Shown here: positions 33,034 through 42,778 of the stretch, piece by piece
How positions within the stretch are numbered: position 1 is the stretch's first letter
Layout: every line of letters begins with the position of its first letter
Source of the DNA: an uncultured Verrucomicrobiota bacterium
GTDB lineage: Bacteria > Verrucomicrobiota > Verrucomicrobiia > Opitutales > Seribacteraceae
Direction of reading: 5' to 3'
Assembly: GCA_902580225.1 (NCBI GenBank)
Contig: CACHJU010000009.1
Location: 1 to 64,000 of the forward strand
Length of the DNA: 64,000 nucleotides
Made by a program: the position numbers and the translations under genes
The notes under the pieces: model-generated
Databases searched by the model: none
The model's input: the letters and a program-made list of their open reading frames with translations, nothing else
What the model was told of the DNA's origin: nothing

Positions 33034-33480
33034 ATGGCCTCTCTAAATAAAGTTTTGCTTATTGGTAATCTGACTCGTGACCCAGATGTCAGGTTGATGT
33101 CAAACGGACGACCGGTCTGTAATTTTGGTTTAGCTTTAAACAGATCCTACAAAGATGCGGACGGAAACAGAAAAGAAGAGACAACCTTTGTAGAAGTTGA
33201 ATCCTTTGGCCCAAGAGCAGAGGCAGTTGGAAGGTTTTTTACAAAAGGGCGTGCTATTTTCATTGAAGGTCGACTGAAACTTGATCAATGGGAATCAAAG
33301 GAGGGAGAAAAGAGAAGTGCATTGCGCGTTGTTTTAGATAGTTTTGAATTTGTTGATTCCAAGCAAGACGGACCTTCTTCTAACTCTCGTATTGTCGAAT
33401 CTGCTTCATCTAATGAAGATTCAAAAAATTCTCCTTCTGTCAGCAAAGAAGTAGATTTGGACGACGATGTTCCTTTTTAA
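33034..33480 (+). CDS. ssb: single-stranded DNA-binding protein
   Basis: A 148-residue SSB with an N-terminal OB fold (MASLNKVLLIGNLTRDPDVR, FVEVESFGPRAEAVGRFF, GRAIFIEGRLKLDQWESKEG), a Ser/Asn-rich linker and the acidic tip DLDDDVPF that recruits repair and replication partners. Position between rpsF and rplI is conserved. Confidence 0.96.
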   Translation: MASLNKVLLIGNLTRDPDVRLMSNGRPVCNFGLALNRSYKDADGNRKEETTFVEVESFGPRAEAVGRFFTKGRAIFIEGRLKLDQWESKEGEKRSALRVVLDSFEFVDSKQDGPSSNSRIVESASSNEDSKNSPSVSKEVDLDDDVPF

Positions 33481-33500
33481 TCATTTAAAAATTAATTATT

Positions 33501-33974
33501 ATGGCCACTATTGAAATACTACTCGTAGAACACATTCATAATCTAGGATCTGAAGGAGATGTTGTTAAAGTTCGTCCTGGATATGCTCGTAATTATCTTT
33601 TACCACAAAAGAAGGCTGTTCCATTGAATTTAGCTAATAAAAAACGCTTAGATGCACTTAAGGTTGCCCGAGCAGCTAGAGAGACAGATGAACTTCAAAA
33701 ATCTCAAGAAATAGCTGCGAAAATCAAAGAAACTAAAATCGCTGTCGCTGTTAAGACGGGTGCAGGTGGGAAACTTTTTGGATCAGTTACCGCTAGTCAT
33801 ATACTTGAAAAACTCAGTGAAAAGGGCTTCATTTTTGACAAGAAGCATTTCAAGTCTTTTTCACCAATTAAAGAGCTTGGTATTAGTAAAGTTGCCTTGA
33901 CTTTGCACAATGATGTTGAAACAGAAGTTGAAGTCGAAGTAGTTTCAGAAAATCCAATTGAGGATAGTGCCTAA
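33501..33974 (+). CDS. rplI: 50S ribosomal protein L9
   Basis: A 157-residue bL9. The N-terminal domain binds 23S rRNA (HIHNLGSEGDVVKVRPGYAR, NYLLPQKKAVP), then a long connecting helix and the C-terminal domain (GAGGKLFGSVTASHILEKL). Begins 20 bases after ssb with no space for rpsR. dnaB follows 37 bases later, the common rplI-dnaB pairing. Confidence 0.96.
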   Translation: MATIEILLVEHIHNLGSEGDVVKVRPGYARNYLLPQKKAVPLNLANKKRLDALKVARAARETDELQKSQEIAAKIKETKIAVAVKTGAGGKLFGSVTASHILEKLSEKGFIFDKKHFKSFSPIKELGISKVALTLHNDVETEVEVEVVSENPIEDSA

Positions 33975-34011
33975 ATTTAACCCCTTTAGGAAATAAATAA
34001 ATTTTAATCAA

Positions 34012-35493
34012 ATGCCAACTTTGGGACCTTCTTCTTCAAAGGAAAAATCGGCAAACCGGTATGCGGGCAAGGATACCAAAGAGCAATCATCCCTAAAGGA
34101 TACAATTGAAGGAAAACCCTTACCAAGTAACTTGGATGCAGAGCAAGGTTTATTGGCAGCATGCATTATGGATACTTCTGGTGAAGTTATGGGCAGGTGT
34201 GCCGAGCAAGCAATTGGTGCAGATCATTTTTACCATTTAAATCATCAGATTATTTTTGAAGCTTTACTTGAACTTAATCGAGATAATAAAGCTGCTGATG
34301 AAATTCTTCTTGCAGAAAAACTTGAATCAAGAAAGCAGCTTGATCAAGTAGGTGGACAGAATGCCTTATTTGATCTTACTTCTAGAATCGATACAACCGC
34401 TCACGCGACTTATTGGTTGGAGATTGTAAAGGAAAAAGCACTTTTGAGAAGATGTATTTATGTTGCCTTTGAGATAATCGATGGAGCCAATAATTTACAG
34501 GGTGAAGTAGATGATTTTCTTTCAGGAATGGAACAACGGGTTTGTGAGCTTGGTGATGATCAGAATAGTCGTTCATCTCTACATTTTCGTGAACCTATCC
34601 AAAAGGCAATGGGTGAAATTCAAAAGATGCTTTCGAAAGAGGAATCTGATGGTTTGCTAACCGGGTACAAGGATTTAGATAATTTAACCAATGGCCTAAA
34701 GTCTGCTGAAATGATTGTGATAGCAGCTCGTCCCTCAGTGGGGAAAACTAGCTTGGCGATGAACATAGTTGAAAATATTGCCTTCTCTCGTAAGTATCTC
34801 AACAAACCTAAAAACACATTAATTTTTAGTTTGGAGATGAGCGCACCTTCTTTGGCCATGCGATTGATATGTGGAAAAGCGAAGGTTAATATGAATGATT
34901 TAAGAAAAGGGTTTGTGGCCAAAAACTATGCTGAAAAGCTAAATGAAATCAGTCAGCAATTTCAACAGGCACCCATTTGGGTTGATGACACAAGCGGTCT
35001 TAGCATAAACCAAATTCGGGCAAAAGCACGAAGAGTTAAATCGAGAAATGGATTGTCCTTAATTGTTGTTGATTATTTGCAGTTGATTTCAGGCGATCGA
35101 TTCTCTTCATCTCGCGAAAATGAAATTTCAGTCATTTCAAGAGGTTTGAAGTCGATGGCAAAAGAATTAGAAGTTCCTGTTATTGTTCTGAGTCAACTCA
35201 ACCGTGACTCTGAAAAGGAAAAAAGAGATCCTCGCCTTTCTGATTTAAGAGAATCTGGATCGATTGAGCAGGACGCTGATATTGTAATGTTGTTAGGTAA
35301 ACAGAGAAAAGGAGAAGATATCAGAGAAAGTGATATCGCTCAAGGTGGAGGAGATAGTCAAAGTGAGGACTTTGAACCTATAAAGCTCATTCTTGCCAAA
35401 CAAAGAAATGGACCTACTGGGTATGTAAATCTTGCCTTTGTTCGAAAATATACAAAGTTTGAAAGTGCACAATATGACCCTCGGCTTAATTAA
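34012..35493 (+). CDS. dnaB: replicative DNA helicase DnaB
   Basis: A 493-residue hexameric helicase. An N-terminal hydrophilic extension of about 35 residues precedes the helical DnaB_N domain (PSNLDAEQGLLAACIMD). The RecA-like motor has Walker A AARPSVGKTSLAMNI at about 240, FSLEMSAPSLAMRL, Walker B LSLIVVDYLQLISG, the arginine-finger region and LRESGSIEQDADIVMLL. No intein is present. Acts at the replication fork with SSB encoded two genes upstream. Confidence 0.96.
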   Translation: MPTLGPSSSKEKSANRYAGKDTKEQSSLKDTIEGKPLPSNLDAEQGLLAACIMDTSGEVMGRCAEQAIGADHFYHLNHQIIFEALLELNRDNKAADEILLAEKLESRKQLDQVGGQNALFDLTSRIDTTAHATYWLEIVKEKALLRRCIYVAFEIIDGANNLQGEVDDFLSGMEQRVCELGDDQNSRSSLHFREPIQKAMGEIQKMLSKEESDGLLTGYKDLDNLTNGLKSAEMIVIAARPSVGKTSLAMNIVENIAFSRKYLNKPKNTLIFSLEMSAPSLAMRLICGKAKVNMNDLRKGFVAKNYAEKLNEISQQFQQAPIWVDDTSGLSINQIRAKARRVKSRNGLSLIVVDYLQLISGDRFSSSRENEISVISRGLKSMAKELEVPVIVLSQLNRDSEKEKRDPRLSDLRESGSIEQDADIVMLLGKQRKGEDIRESDIAQGGGDSQSEDFEPIKLILAKQRNGPTGYVNLAFVRKYTKFESAQYDPRLN

Positions 35494-35500
35494 AATTTAG

Positions 35501-37900
35501 ATGAATAAAATCCGTTCGCTTTATCCAATTATATTTTTGTTTTCTGGAATGGTGATTTTGTGGTCTCAGGTAGTTCCGAATGGTAAAATAATCTCTTCTA
35601 TTTCCATCGAATTAGAAGGTCCAAACACCATAGGAAAATCTTTTATCTTACAAAATTTGCAAATTGAAACTGGAATTCCATACAAATCAATCGCCATTGA
35701 TAAATCAATTACAAACTTAATGGCAACTGGTGCGATTGATGATGTTAAAGTATTTTTGGATCCTGATGAAACTACCGACAACCAAGTAGCTCTGGTTTTT
35801 AAAGTTTTCACAAAAGCCCGGATTGGAAAAATAATTTTTGAAGGTAATAAAAATATTTCAAAGAGGAAGCTGGAAAAATCGATAGAGATTAGTATTGGTG
35901 AACTTTTGGATGAATCAGAGATAAAAGCCGATCAAAGAGCTCTTGCGAAATTATATTTAGAGAAAGGCTATTGGAATTCCCAAGTGGATAGTCAAATAAT
36001 CAGAAAAGAAGGTGAGCGAAGTGTAACGGTAATTTTTACAATTGTTGAAAATGAAAAGCGTAAAATTAGTAAAATAATTTTTGAAGGTAATAAAAATATT
36101 TCTAATAAGAAATTATCTAAAGAGATGGAAACGGCACCTTGGAGATTTTGGCGTTTTTGGTCTAAAAGATCCCGGTATCGTCCATCAGTGCTAGAAGAAG
36201 ATTTGAATAATCTTCGAACTGCCTATCGGGATGAAGGTTTCTTGGATGTGGCTATCGATCAAAGTGGAGTTAAAATTATACCTCAGGGAACTGCCTCCCT
36301 CAATATTATTGTTACCATAAATGAAGGAGAGAGGTCATATTTTGGTGAAATTACTATGGTTGGAAATTCAGTTATTACCTCCGAAGATTTAAAAAGATTA
36401 GACAATCGAGAAGATAAGGAACTTAAAACCGGTGATTCTTATTCCCCCACTCTCCTTGCAGAAGAGAGAAACCGTTTAAGAAAAAAGTATGGAGAGAAGG
36501 GATATTTGGACGCTCGCGTTATCTCCATTAGAAAGCCAAATTTAGAAACAGGTCAAATTGACCTGCGTTTTGAAATTACCGAAAACAATAAATTTTCCGT
36601 TAATTCCATTCAAGTCCGAGGTAATGATAAAACCAAAACAACTGTAATTGTAAGAGAACTTGCCCTTGCTCCCGGCGAAACTTTTGATTTAGTTAGAATG
36701 GAAACGAGTGAAGCCCGTCTTAGCAATACCCGTTTTTTCGAAAAAGTGACGTTAGACGATGAACCTATTGCCTCGCAAGATCCTGAACTACAAAGTAGCC
36801 GACGAAATCTTGTAGTTAATGTTGAGGAAGGTCGTACGGGTCATGTTTCATTTGGTGTTGGTTTCAGTACTTTAGAAAAAGCCATGATGTTTGCTGAATT
36901 TCGTCAGGGAAATTTTGACATTATGAAATGGAGGAGCCCGCATCGATTGCAAGGAGATGGCCAAAAATTTCGACTTCGTTTAAAGCTTGGTGCTCGCAGC
37001 AATGAAGCCAGACTTGCATTAGAGGAACCTTGGTTCATGAATAGGCGGGTAGCTGCAGGATTTGAATTATTCCGAGAAAAATCAGATTATTATAGTTCTT
37101 ATTATGACGAAATGAGAGCCGGTTTTGAAGTGTATTTCCGAAAAAGGCTATTTGAACTTGTTGAAGGCCGTTTATTTTATCGTTTAGAGGATGTGGTTAT
37201 AAGCGATATCTCTCCTTCTGTTCCTTCATTTATAACGAATGATGCAAAATATGATCCAAATAAAAGAGAAATTGACAGAACCATTTCTAAAGTTGGATTG
37301 AGTTTAACTAGAGATACAAGAAATAAAATTTTGTTTCCATCCGAGGGTAGTATTGTCACGGTTCGCAAAGAGTTTGCTGGTGGTCCCTTTGGGGGTGATG
37401 CTGATTATGGTCGATTTGAAGTTCAAGGTGCAAAATTTATTGAAACTTTCGATCCTATGGAGCAAGTTTTATCGGTTGTTGGGAGAACTGGTACACTTGG
37501 TCGTTTTGATGGAGAGGACGCAGATGTGCCTTTCTTTGAAAAATTCTTCTTAGGGGGTCCATACAATTTAAGGGGCTGGGATTACCGAGAGGCTGGTCCT
37601 CAAGCAGCTAATGAACCTAAAGGAGGTAATTCTTATAGTTATATAAGTGCTGATTACACATTTAAAATTGCTGATCCATTACGTTTTGCATTATTTTATG
37701 ATGGTGGTTTTTTGAGAACAGGTGATTTTAAATTTTTACCAGGAGATGATACGCAGGGTTGGCATGATAATTGGGGACTTGGGGTTCGAATAATGGTCAT
37801 GGGAATGCCGCTTCGATTAGACCTAGGATTCCCTATAACTGATCCTACAAAGACCGGTGGATCACCTCAGTTTCACTTTTCCGGAGGTACTCGATTTTAA
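35501..37900 (+). CDS. bamA: outer-membrane assembly factor BamA
   Basis: A 799-residue Omp85 protein with an N-terminal signal (about 1-24), five POTRA repeats across about 30-420 (for example IGKIIFEGNKNISKRKLEKS, repeated as ISKIIFEGNKNISNKKLSKE) and a C-terminal 16-strand barrel with the family VRGN/LRG region FFLGGPYNLRGWDYREAG and final FHFSGGTRF. It inserts beta-barrel proteins into the outer membrane. The two near-identical POTRA starts show internal repetition. It is followed by the Skp-like chaperone and lpxD, a classic order. Confidence 0.95.
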   Translation: MNKIRSLYPIIFLFSGMVILWSQVVPNGKIISSISIELEGPNTIGKSFILQNLQIETGIPYKSIAIDKSITNLMATGAIDDVKVFLDPDETTDNQVALVFKVFTKARIGKIIFEGNKNISKRKLEKSIEISIGELLDESEIKADQRALAKLYLEKGYWNSQVDSQIIRKEGERSVTVIFTIVENEKRKISKIIFEGNKNISNKKLSKEMETAPWRFWRFWSKRSRYRPSVLEEDLNNLRTAYRDEGFLDVAIDQSGVKIIPQGTASLNIIVTINEGERSYFGEITMVGNSVITSEDLKRLDNREDKELKTGDSYSPTLLAEERNRLRKKYGEKGYLDARVISIRKPNLETGQIDLRFEITENNKFSVNSIQVRGNDKTKTTVIVRELALAPGETFDLVRMETSEARLSNTRFFEKVTLDDEPIASQDPELQSSRRNLVVNVEEGRTGHVSFGVGFSTLEKAMMFAEFRQGNFDIMKWRSPHRLQGDGQKFRLRLKLGARSNEARLALEEPWFMNRRVAAGFELFREKSDYYSSYYDEMRAGFEVYFRKRLFELVEGRLFYRLEDVVISDISPSVPSFITNDAKYDPNKREIDRTISKVGLSLTRDTRNKILFPSEGSIVTVRKEFAGGPFGGDADYGRFEVQGAKFIETFDPMEQVLSVVGRTGTLGRFDGEDADVPFFEKFFLGGPYNLRGWDYREAGPQAANEPKGGNSYSYISADYTFKIADPLRFALFYDGGFLRTGDFKFLPGDDTQGWHDNWGLGVRIMVMGMPLRLDLGFPITDPTKTGGSPQFHFSGGTRF

Positions 37901-37937
37901 TTCACATGCATCTTAAACCAATCAAATAACTCATACC

Positions 37938-38489
37938 ATGTATTCGTTTTTTCGTTTCTTTTTAATTTTAGCTCTCACATTTTCAATTTCTTATTCATAT
38001 GCCCAAAAGGTTGCTGTAGTTGATGTACAAAAAGTTTTTGATGGCTATCAAAAAGTTAAGGATGCGAGAGAGAGACTGGATAAATCCAAAAAAATTGCCA
38101 TGGAAGAACTTGAGATTTTTCGGGCCGAAATGGAAAAAATCGTCAAAGAGTTGAAAGAAATGGAAGAAAAAATAAAAAATCCAAATATTGATAGCACTAC
38201 TCTAAGAAAACAATATCAGGAAAAAGTTGAAAAGGCTAAGGTTAAGCAGGATGATATGGTCTCTTACGATAAGAGAGCTAAGGCAACTATTGCCCAAAGA
38301 CAGAGAAACCTTCTTGTTGAGCACCTTGCTGACATAAGAAAGGCTGTAGAACAGGTTTCAAAAGCCAAGGGTTTTGATTTAATCTTGAATTCTTCTGAAA
38401 CCCAATTGGGTGTTTTTTATGCAGGGGATAAGTTTGATGTAACTGAAGATGTAATTGTTACCCTTAACGCAAGTTCAGGAAAAAAATAG
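37938..38489 (+). CDS. OmpH/Skp-family periplasmic chaperone
   Basis: A 183-residue exported protein with signal peptide (ending ISYSYA), an OmpH domain starting KVAVVDVQKVFDGYQKVKDA, and a long charged coiled coil (about 45-130) forming the tentacles that hold unfolded outer-membrane proteins. C-terminal VEQVSKAKGFDLILNSS is typical. It lies between bamA and lpxD, as Skp does in many Gram-negatives. Confidence 0.9.
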   Translation: MYSFFRFFLILALTFSISYSYAQKVAVVDVQKVFDGYQKVKDARERLDKSKKIAMEELEIFRAEMEKIVKELKEMEEKIKNPNIDSTTLRKQYQEKVEKAKVKQDDMVSYDKRAKATIAQRQRNLLVEHLADIRKAVEQVSKAKGFDLILNSSETQLGVFYAGDKFDVTEDVIVTLNASSGKK

Positions 38490-38527
38490 ATGTGGTAATT
38501 CTTTGACTCATGGGAGTTTAAGAGTTT

Positions 38528-39559
38528 ATGGATTTTAAGATAACTTTAGAATGTTTGATGGGGGTCTTGCCGGATTCACTGGTAGAAGGTTCTTCTAAGA
38601 ATAAAGAGTTCAAAGGAATATCTTCATTGAATAAAGCGGTTCAAGGAGATATTTCTTTTTTAGGGAATCCAAAATATAAGAATTTAGTACAATCTTCTAA
38701 AGCCTCGATTATTTTATTGCCAAAAAATTATTCCGGAAAACCTGAAGATGGGCAGATTTTTCTTCGAATGAAAGATCCATCCCGAGGTTTGGCTTCGCTT
38801 TGCAGTTTTTTGGAAAATGAACTATTCCCTCCCCCTGAAAAAGCGATACATCCTACCGCATGGTTGGACGAGACTGCTAAACTTGAAAAGGGAGTAACTG
38901 TCGGTGCCTTTGGTTTTATTGGAAGAGATGCATGCATTGGCGAGAATGTTTCAGTTGGGACTCATTGTCATGTGGGAGATCAATGTGTAATCGGAAATAA
39001 TACAATTCTCAATCCTGGGGTTAAACTTTTATCGAGATGTGAACTTGGAAAAAATGTAATCCTAAATGCAGGCGTGGTTATTGGTTCAGAGGGATATGGT
39101 TTCGATCAAGTTGATGGCTCTCATCATAAAATACCCCATCTTGGAAAAGTTGTAGTCGAAGACAATGTTGAGATTGGAGCTAATACCTGTATCGATCGAG
39201 CACGATTTGAAGAAACAAGAATTGGTTCAGGAACAAAAATTGATAATCTAGTACAAATTGGTCATAATGTTAGAATCGGCGATGGATGTCTCATTGTTGC
39301 ACAAGTCGGAATATCCGGAAGCACTGAGTTTGAAGATGGAGTTATTGTTGGAGGACAAGCAGGTTTTGCAGGTCATTTAAAAATAGGTAAAGGAGCTAAA
39401 ATTGCTGGACAAGCTGGAATTACAAAAGATGTTGAAGCCGGAGCTTTTCTTAAAGGTAACCCTGCATTACCATTTCAATTAGCCCAAAGAATTTCAATTT
39501 TACAAAAAAAATTACCAGAGTTGTTCAAAAGATTTGATGAGACTCTTGGTAAAGAGTAA
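38528..39559 (+). CDS. lpxD: UDP-3-O-acylglucosamine N-acyltransferase LpxD
   Basis: A 343-residue lipid A biosynthesis enzyme adding the N-linked acyl chain. The N-terminal uridine-binding domain ([11 protein letters not shown]) is followed by left-handed beta-helix hexapeptide repeats ([20 protein letters not shown]) and the catalytic-His neighbourhood [21 protein letters not shown]. The presence of lpxD shows an LPS-bearing outer membrane. Near-normal length. Confidence 0.94.
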   Translation: MDFKITLECLMGVLPDSLVEGSSKNKEFKGISSLNKAVQGDISFLGNPKYKNLVQSSKASIILLPKNYSGKPEDGQIFLRMKDPSRGLASLCSFLENELFPPPEKAIHPTAWLDETAKLEKGVTVGAFGFIGRDACIGENVSVGTHCHVGDQCVIGNNTILNPGVKLLSRCELGKNVILNAGVVIGSEGYGFDQVDGSHHKIPHLGKVVVEDNVEIGANTCIDRARFEETRIGSGTKIDNLVQIGHNVRIGDGCLIVAQVGISGSTEFEDGVIVGGQAGFAGHLKIGKGAKIAGQAGITKDVEAGAFLKGNPALPFQLAQRISILQKKLPELFKRFDETLGKE

Positions 39560-39568
39560 TTTTCTCCC

Positions 39569-40519
39569 ATGCAAAACGGAAATAAATTAAAAATATTCAC
39601 TGGCAATTCAAATAAGCCATTAGCAAGAGAAATATGTGATTATCTAGAAATTCCACTAGGGGATGCCATTGTAACTTCTTTTCCTGATAATGAAAGTTTT
39701 GTTCGTTTTAATGAAAATATTCGGGGAATGGATGTATTTTTAGTTCAGTCAACTTGTTCACCCGCAAATCATAATGTTATGGAATTGCTTATTATGATTG
39801 ATGCAGCGAAAAGAGCTTCGGCTGCTAGGGTTACAGCAGTTCTTCCCTTTTTTGGTTATTCTAGGCAAGACCGAAAAGATCAACCTAGGGTACCTATTAC
39901 TTCAAAATTAGTTGCTAACCTTTTAGTAGCCGCAGGTGCTAACCGTATTTTGACTATGGATTTACACGCCCAGCAAATTCAGGGTTTTTTTGACATCCCT
40001 GTCGATCATCTTTATGCATCACCCGTTTTCTTCGAAGATCTCAAAAGCCGAGATTCAGATAATATGACAATTTTTTCTCCTGATGTGGGAGGGATGAAAA
40101 TGGCTAGTGCTTACGCTGAAGTTCTTGGTTGTCCGCTGGGTTTTGTTGCAAAGAGAAGAACGGGAGCAAGTACAGTTGAGGCAATGAATCTAGTTGGAGA
40201 AGTTGAAGGAAGGGATATTCTTTTAATAGATGACATGACAGAAACTGCAGGTACTTTATCTGCAGCGGCTAAACTTTTAAAGGAAAGAGGAGCCGAAAAA
40301 GTAAGTGCAATTGTAAGTCATTGCGTTTTGAATTCAACGGGCAGAGAAAGATTGAATCAGGCTTTTTTAGATGAGTTGATTACGACTAATACAGTTGATA
40401 TGGACATTGATGGTCTTCCAATAAAAAAATTAAGTGTTGCTCCGCTTTTAGGTGAGGCAATTCGTCGAACTAATACAGACAGCAGTATTTCAAGCCTTTT
40501 TCAAATTAAAGGATTTTAG
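39569..40519 (+). CDS. prs: ribose-phosphate pyrophosphokinase
   Basis: A 316-residue PRPP synthetase converting ribose 5-phosphate and ATP to PRPP for nucleotide, His and Trp synthesis. Motifs: FPDNESFVRFNENIRG, the flexible loop FFGYSRQDRKDQPR, TMDLHAQQIQGFFDIPVDHL and the PRPP loop LLIDDMTETAGTL. It starts nine bases after lpxD. pyrE, which consumes PRPP, lies 1.5 kb downstream on the other strand. Confidence 0.96.
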   Translation: MQNGNKLKIFTGNSNKPLAREICDYLEIPLGDAIVTSFPDNESFVRFNENIRGMDVFLVQSTCSPANHNVMELLIMIDAAKRASAARVTAVLPFFGYSRQDRKDQPRVPITSKLVANLLVAAGANRILTMDLHAQQIQGFFDIPVDHLYASPVFFEDLKSRDSDNMTIFSPDVGGMKMASAYAEVLGCPLGFVAKRRTGASTVEAMNLVGEVEGRDILLIDDMTETAGTLSAAAKLLKERGAEKVSAIVSHCVLNSTGRERLNQAFLDELITTNTVDMDIDGLPIKKLSVAPLLGEAIRRTNTDSSISSLFQIKGF

Positions 40520-40567
40520 TATTAAAAATTCTAAACAAAAGATTAAACTGAACACGCTTATGCGGTT

Positions 40568-41971
40568 ATGTCATTAATTTCTTCCCTCTTATTCAGTCTT
40601 GTACTTTTTTTATGGGTAGGATTTTTGTCTGCTCAAAATACAACTTTTACTCTTAGTATTGATGATGCTGAAATAGATCGATCTTTGATTAGTGCCTCAC
40701 CCAGTTACTCTTCTGCTCTTAAAAAAGCAACTCCTGCAGTTGTTGCAGTAACTACTCAGCAGGTAGTTAGAAGGCTATATCCGGGTGCGTCATCCAATCC
40801 ACGAGAAGAATTTTTGCGTAGATATTTAGGAATACCCAATCTCAATAATTCCCGAATCGAAGAAGAAATGGTCCCTACAGGAATTGGTTCTGGTGTGATT
40901 GTAAGCCCTGAGGGCCATACGATTACAAATGCTCATGTAATAACTGACCCAAGAACTGGAGAAATAGTTAAGGAAGTAACAGTTCTTCTATCAGATAAAA
41001 GAGAATTCATATCTAGAATAATTGGATTTGATCGATCAACTGATGTTGCTGTTCTTAAGATAGAATCTGAGGAACCATTGCCCCATGTATCACTTGCAAA
41101 CAGTGATTTACTAGAAGTGGGTGATGTTGTATTCGCTGCTGGTAATCCCCTCGGAATTGGTATGACAGTAACGATGGGTATTATTTCAGCGACCAAAAGA
41201 ACTGAACTCGGAGTACTTGAACAAGAAGGCTCCTACGAAAACTTTATTCAAACCGATGCAGCGATTAATCAAGGTAATTCAGGCGGTGCGTTGCTCGATG
41301 CAAGGGGTCGATTAATTGGTATTAATACCGCAATCATTTCACAGACTGGTTCAAGTATTGGGATCGGATTGGCAATACCCGTTAATATGGTTAGAAAGGT
41401 TTTGACAGACTTAGTTCAAGAAGGAAGTATTCGTCGCGGTTTCCTTGGCGTTGAATTAGCTTCATCGAATGATAAAACAGGTGCAATTGTAGAAAAAATT
41501 GTACCGGGTAGTCCTGCTGATTTGGCTGGATTTATGCCAAAAGATAAAATTATAAAGGTCGGTGATCGAAAAGTTGATTCTATAAATCAATCTAGACTGG
41601 TAATTTCTCAAACTGCCCCAGGAACTAAAATTCCGATTGATGTGGTTCGCAACGGCAAGAAAATTACATTATTTGTAACTCTTGATTTAATGGGGAGTAA
41701 AAATAGAGTTTCGATCCCAGGAATTATGATGGAACCATTAACAACTCAAAATCGACTCCGATTTCAGATACCTGTAAATACTAGGGGAGTTGTAGTAACA
41801 AATTCTACTGGTGATGCGGAGACATTTAAAGAGGGAGTTGTGATTGTAGAGATAAATGGATACCAAGTTAATTCAGTTCAAGAAGTTGAGGAACAAATTA
41901 AAAGGGGTATTAACCGTTTTTATGTATGGTATCGTAACAAGTATCGCTTCTTAGCCTATCGCGTTCCTTAG
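40568..41971 (+). CDS. HtrA/Deg-family periplasmic serine protease
   Basis: A 467-residue exported protease. Signal peptide ends about FLSAQ. Catalytic triad: His in ITNAHVI (about 125), Asp in STDVAVLKIES (about 159), Ser in GNSGGALLDARG (about 239). One clear PDZ domain spans about 285-375 (GFLGVELAS, PGSPADLAGFMPKDKIIKVG), and a second, shorter PDZ-like module ends the protein. It degrades or refolds misfolded envelope proteins, fitting the bamA-skp-lpxD neighbourhood. Confidence 0.93.
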   Translation: MSLISSLLFSLVLFLWVGFLSAQNTTFTLSIDDAEIDRSLISASPSYSSALKKATPAVVAVTTQQVVRRLYPGASSNPREEFLRRYLGIPNLNNSRIEEEMVPTGIGSGVIVSPEGHTITNAHVITDPRTGEIVKEVTVLLSDKREFISRIIGFDRSTDVAVLKIESEEPLPHVSLANSDLLEVGDVVFAAGNPLGIGMTVTMGIISATKRTELGVLEQEGSYENFIQTDAAINQGNSGGALLDARGRLIGINTAIISQTGSSIGIGLAIPVNMVRKVLTDLVQEGSIRRGFLGVELASSNDKTGAIVEKIVPGSPADLAGFMPKDKIIKVGDRKVDSINQSRLVISQTAPGTKIPIDVVRNGKKITLFVTLDLMGSKNRVSIPGIMMEPLTTQNRLRFQIPVNTRGVVVTNSTGDAETFKEGVVIVEINGYQVNSVQEVEEQIKRGINRFYVWYRNKYRFLAYRVP

Positions 41972-41986
41972 TTTAAAAATTACATT

Positions 41987-42559
41987 TTAGCTTCCAGGCT
42001 TGGTAGGTTTTAAAGTCGATAATTCTTGTGGTATTTCATGAGGCAAGTAGGTAGGAAAGTTCAATTTTAATAAAGGTTTGTAGGGCACCTTGAAATTTAA
42101 GGTTTCTGTACTACGGTCCACTAGTGAGGTGACTGCCAAAATTGAACATTGAGTCGACCTTAAAATCGCAAGAGCTTCTGCCACTCTTCCTCCTTTGGTC
42201 ACAACATCTTCGACAAGCAAAACCTTGTCAGATTCTGAAAGTACGAAATTTCTTCTTAGGGCAAGTTTATCATCTACTTTCTCTAGAAAAATGAATCTAC
42301 AATTTAACTGCCTTGCAACTTCTTGCCCTAAAACAAGCCCCCCCATTGCAGGTGAAACAACCGTGTTAGGCTTGAAGGTTTTTAACTTGTTTATTAAAAG
42401 TTCAGCCAGTCTGGTTACTTTATCCATGTATTGGCAGACTTGAGCACATTGAAAAAAATGACCGCTTCTAAGACCGGATCGTAGTATAAAATGACCTGTT
42501 AACAAAGCATTCGTTTCCTTGAAAATAGAGATCACCTCATTATCGGATTTATCTATCAT
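41987..42559 (-). CDS. pyrE: orotate phosphoribosyltransferase
   Basis: A 190-residue enzyme joining orotate and PRPP to orotidine 5'-phosphate. It shows the active-site start LTGHFILRSGLRSGHFFQCA, AMGGLVLGQEVARQL and the PRPP-binding motif VLLVEDVVTKGGRVAEAL. Length and start agree with the family. It is convergent with the HtrA gene, 15 bases apart. The region 42560-42778 upstream is AT-rich with no feature seen. Confidence 0.92.
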   Translation of the reverse strand: MIDKSDNEVISIFKETNALLTGHFILRSGLRSGHFFQCAQVCQYMDKVTRLAELLINKLKTFKPNTVVSPAMGGLVLGQEVARQLNCRFIFLEKVDDKLALRRNFVLSESDKVLLVEDVVTKGGRVAEALAILRSTQCSILAVTSLVDRSTETLNFKVPYKPLLKLNFPTYLPHEIPQELSTLKPTKPGS

Positions 42560-42778
42560 GAGTTTATTTTTTGATGTCTGATATTTTTGGAAAATTGAAT
42601 TCCTATTACGAAATATAATTATCAGTAAAGATTAGAAAAGGGGTATTTTTATAAAAAGTTATCTAAAAGTCATAACATTTCGACTAAAGAGACTTTTACC
42701 AAATCTGATTATTACCAACTAACACCTTGCTTAACTAAATAGTTTTGCTGATGTTTATAATTAGAAACTTCCATTAAA

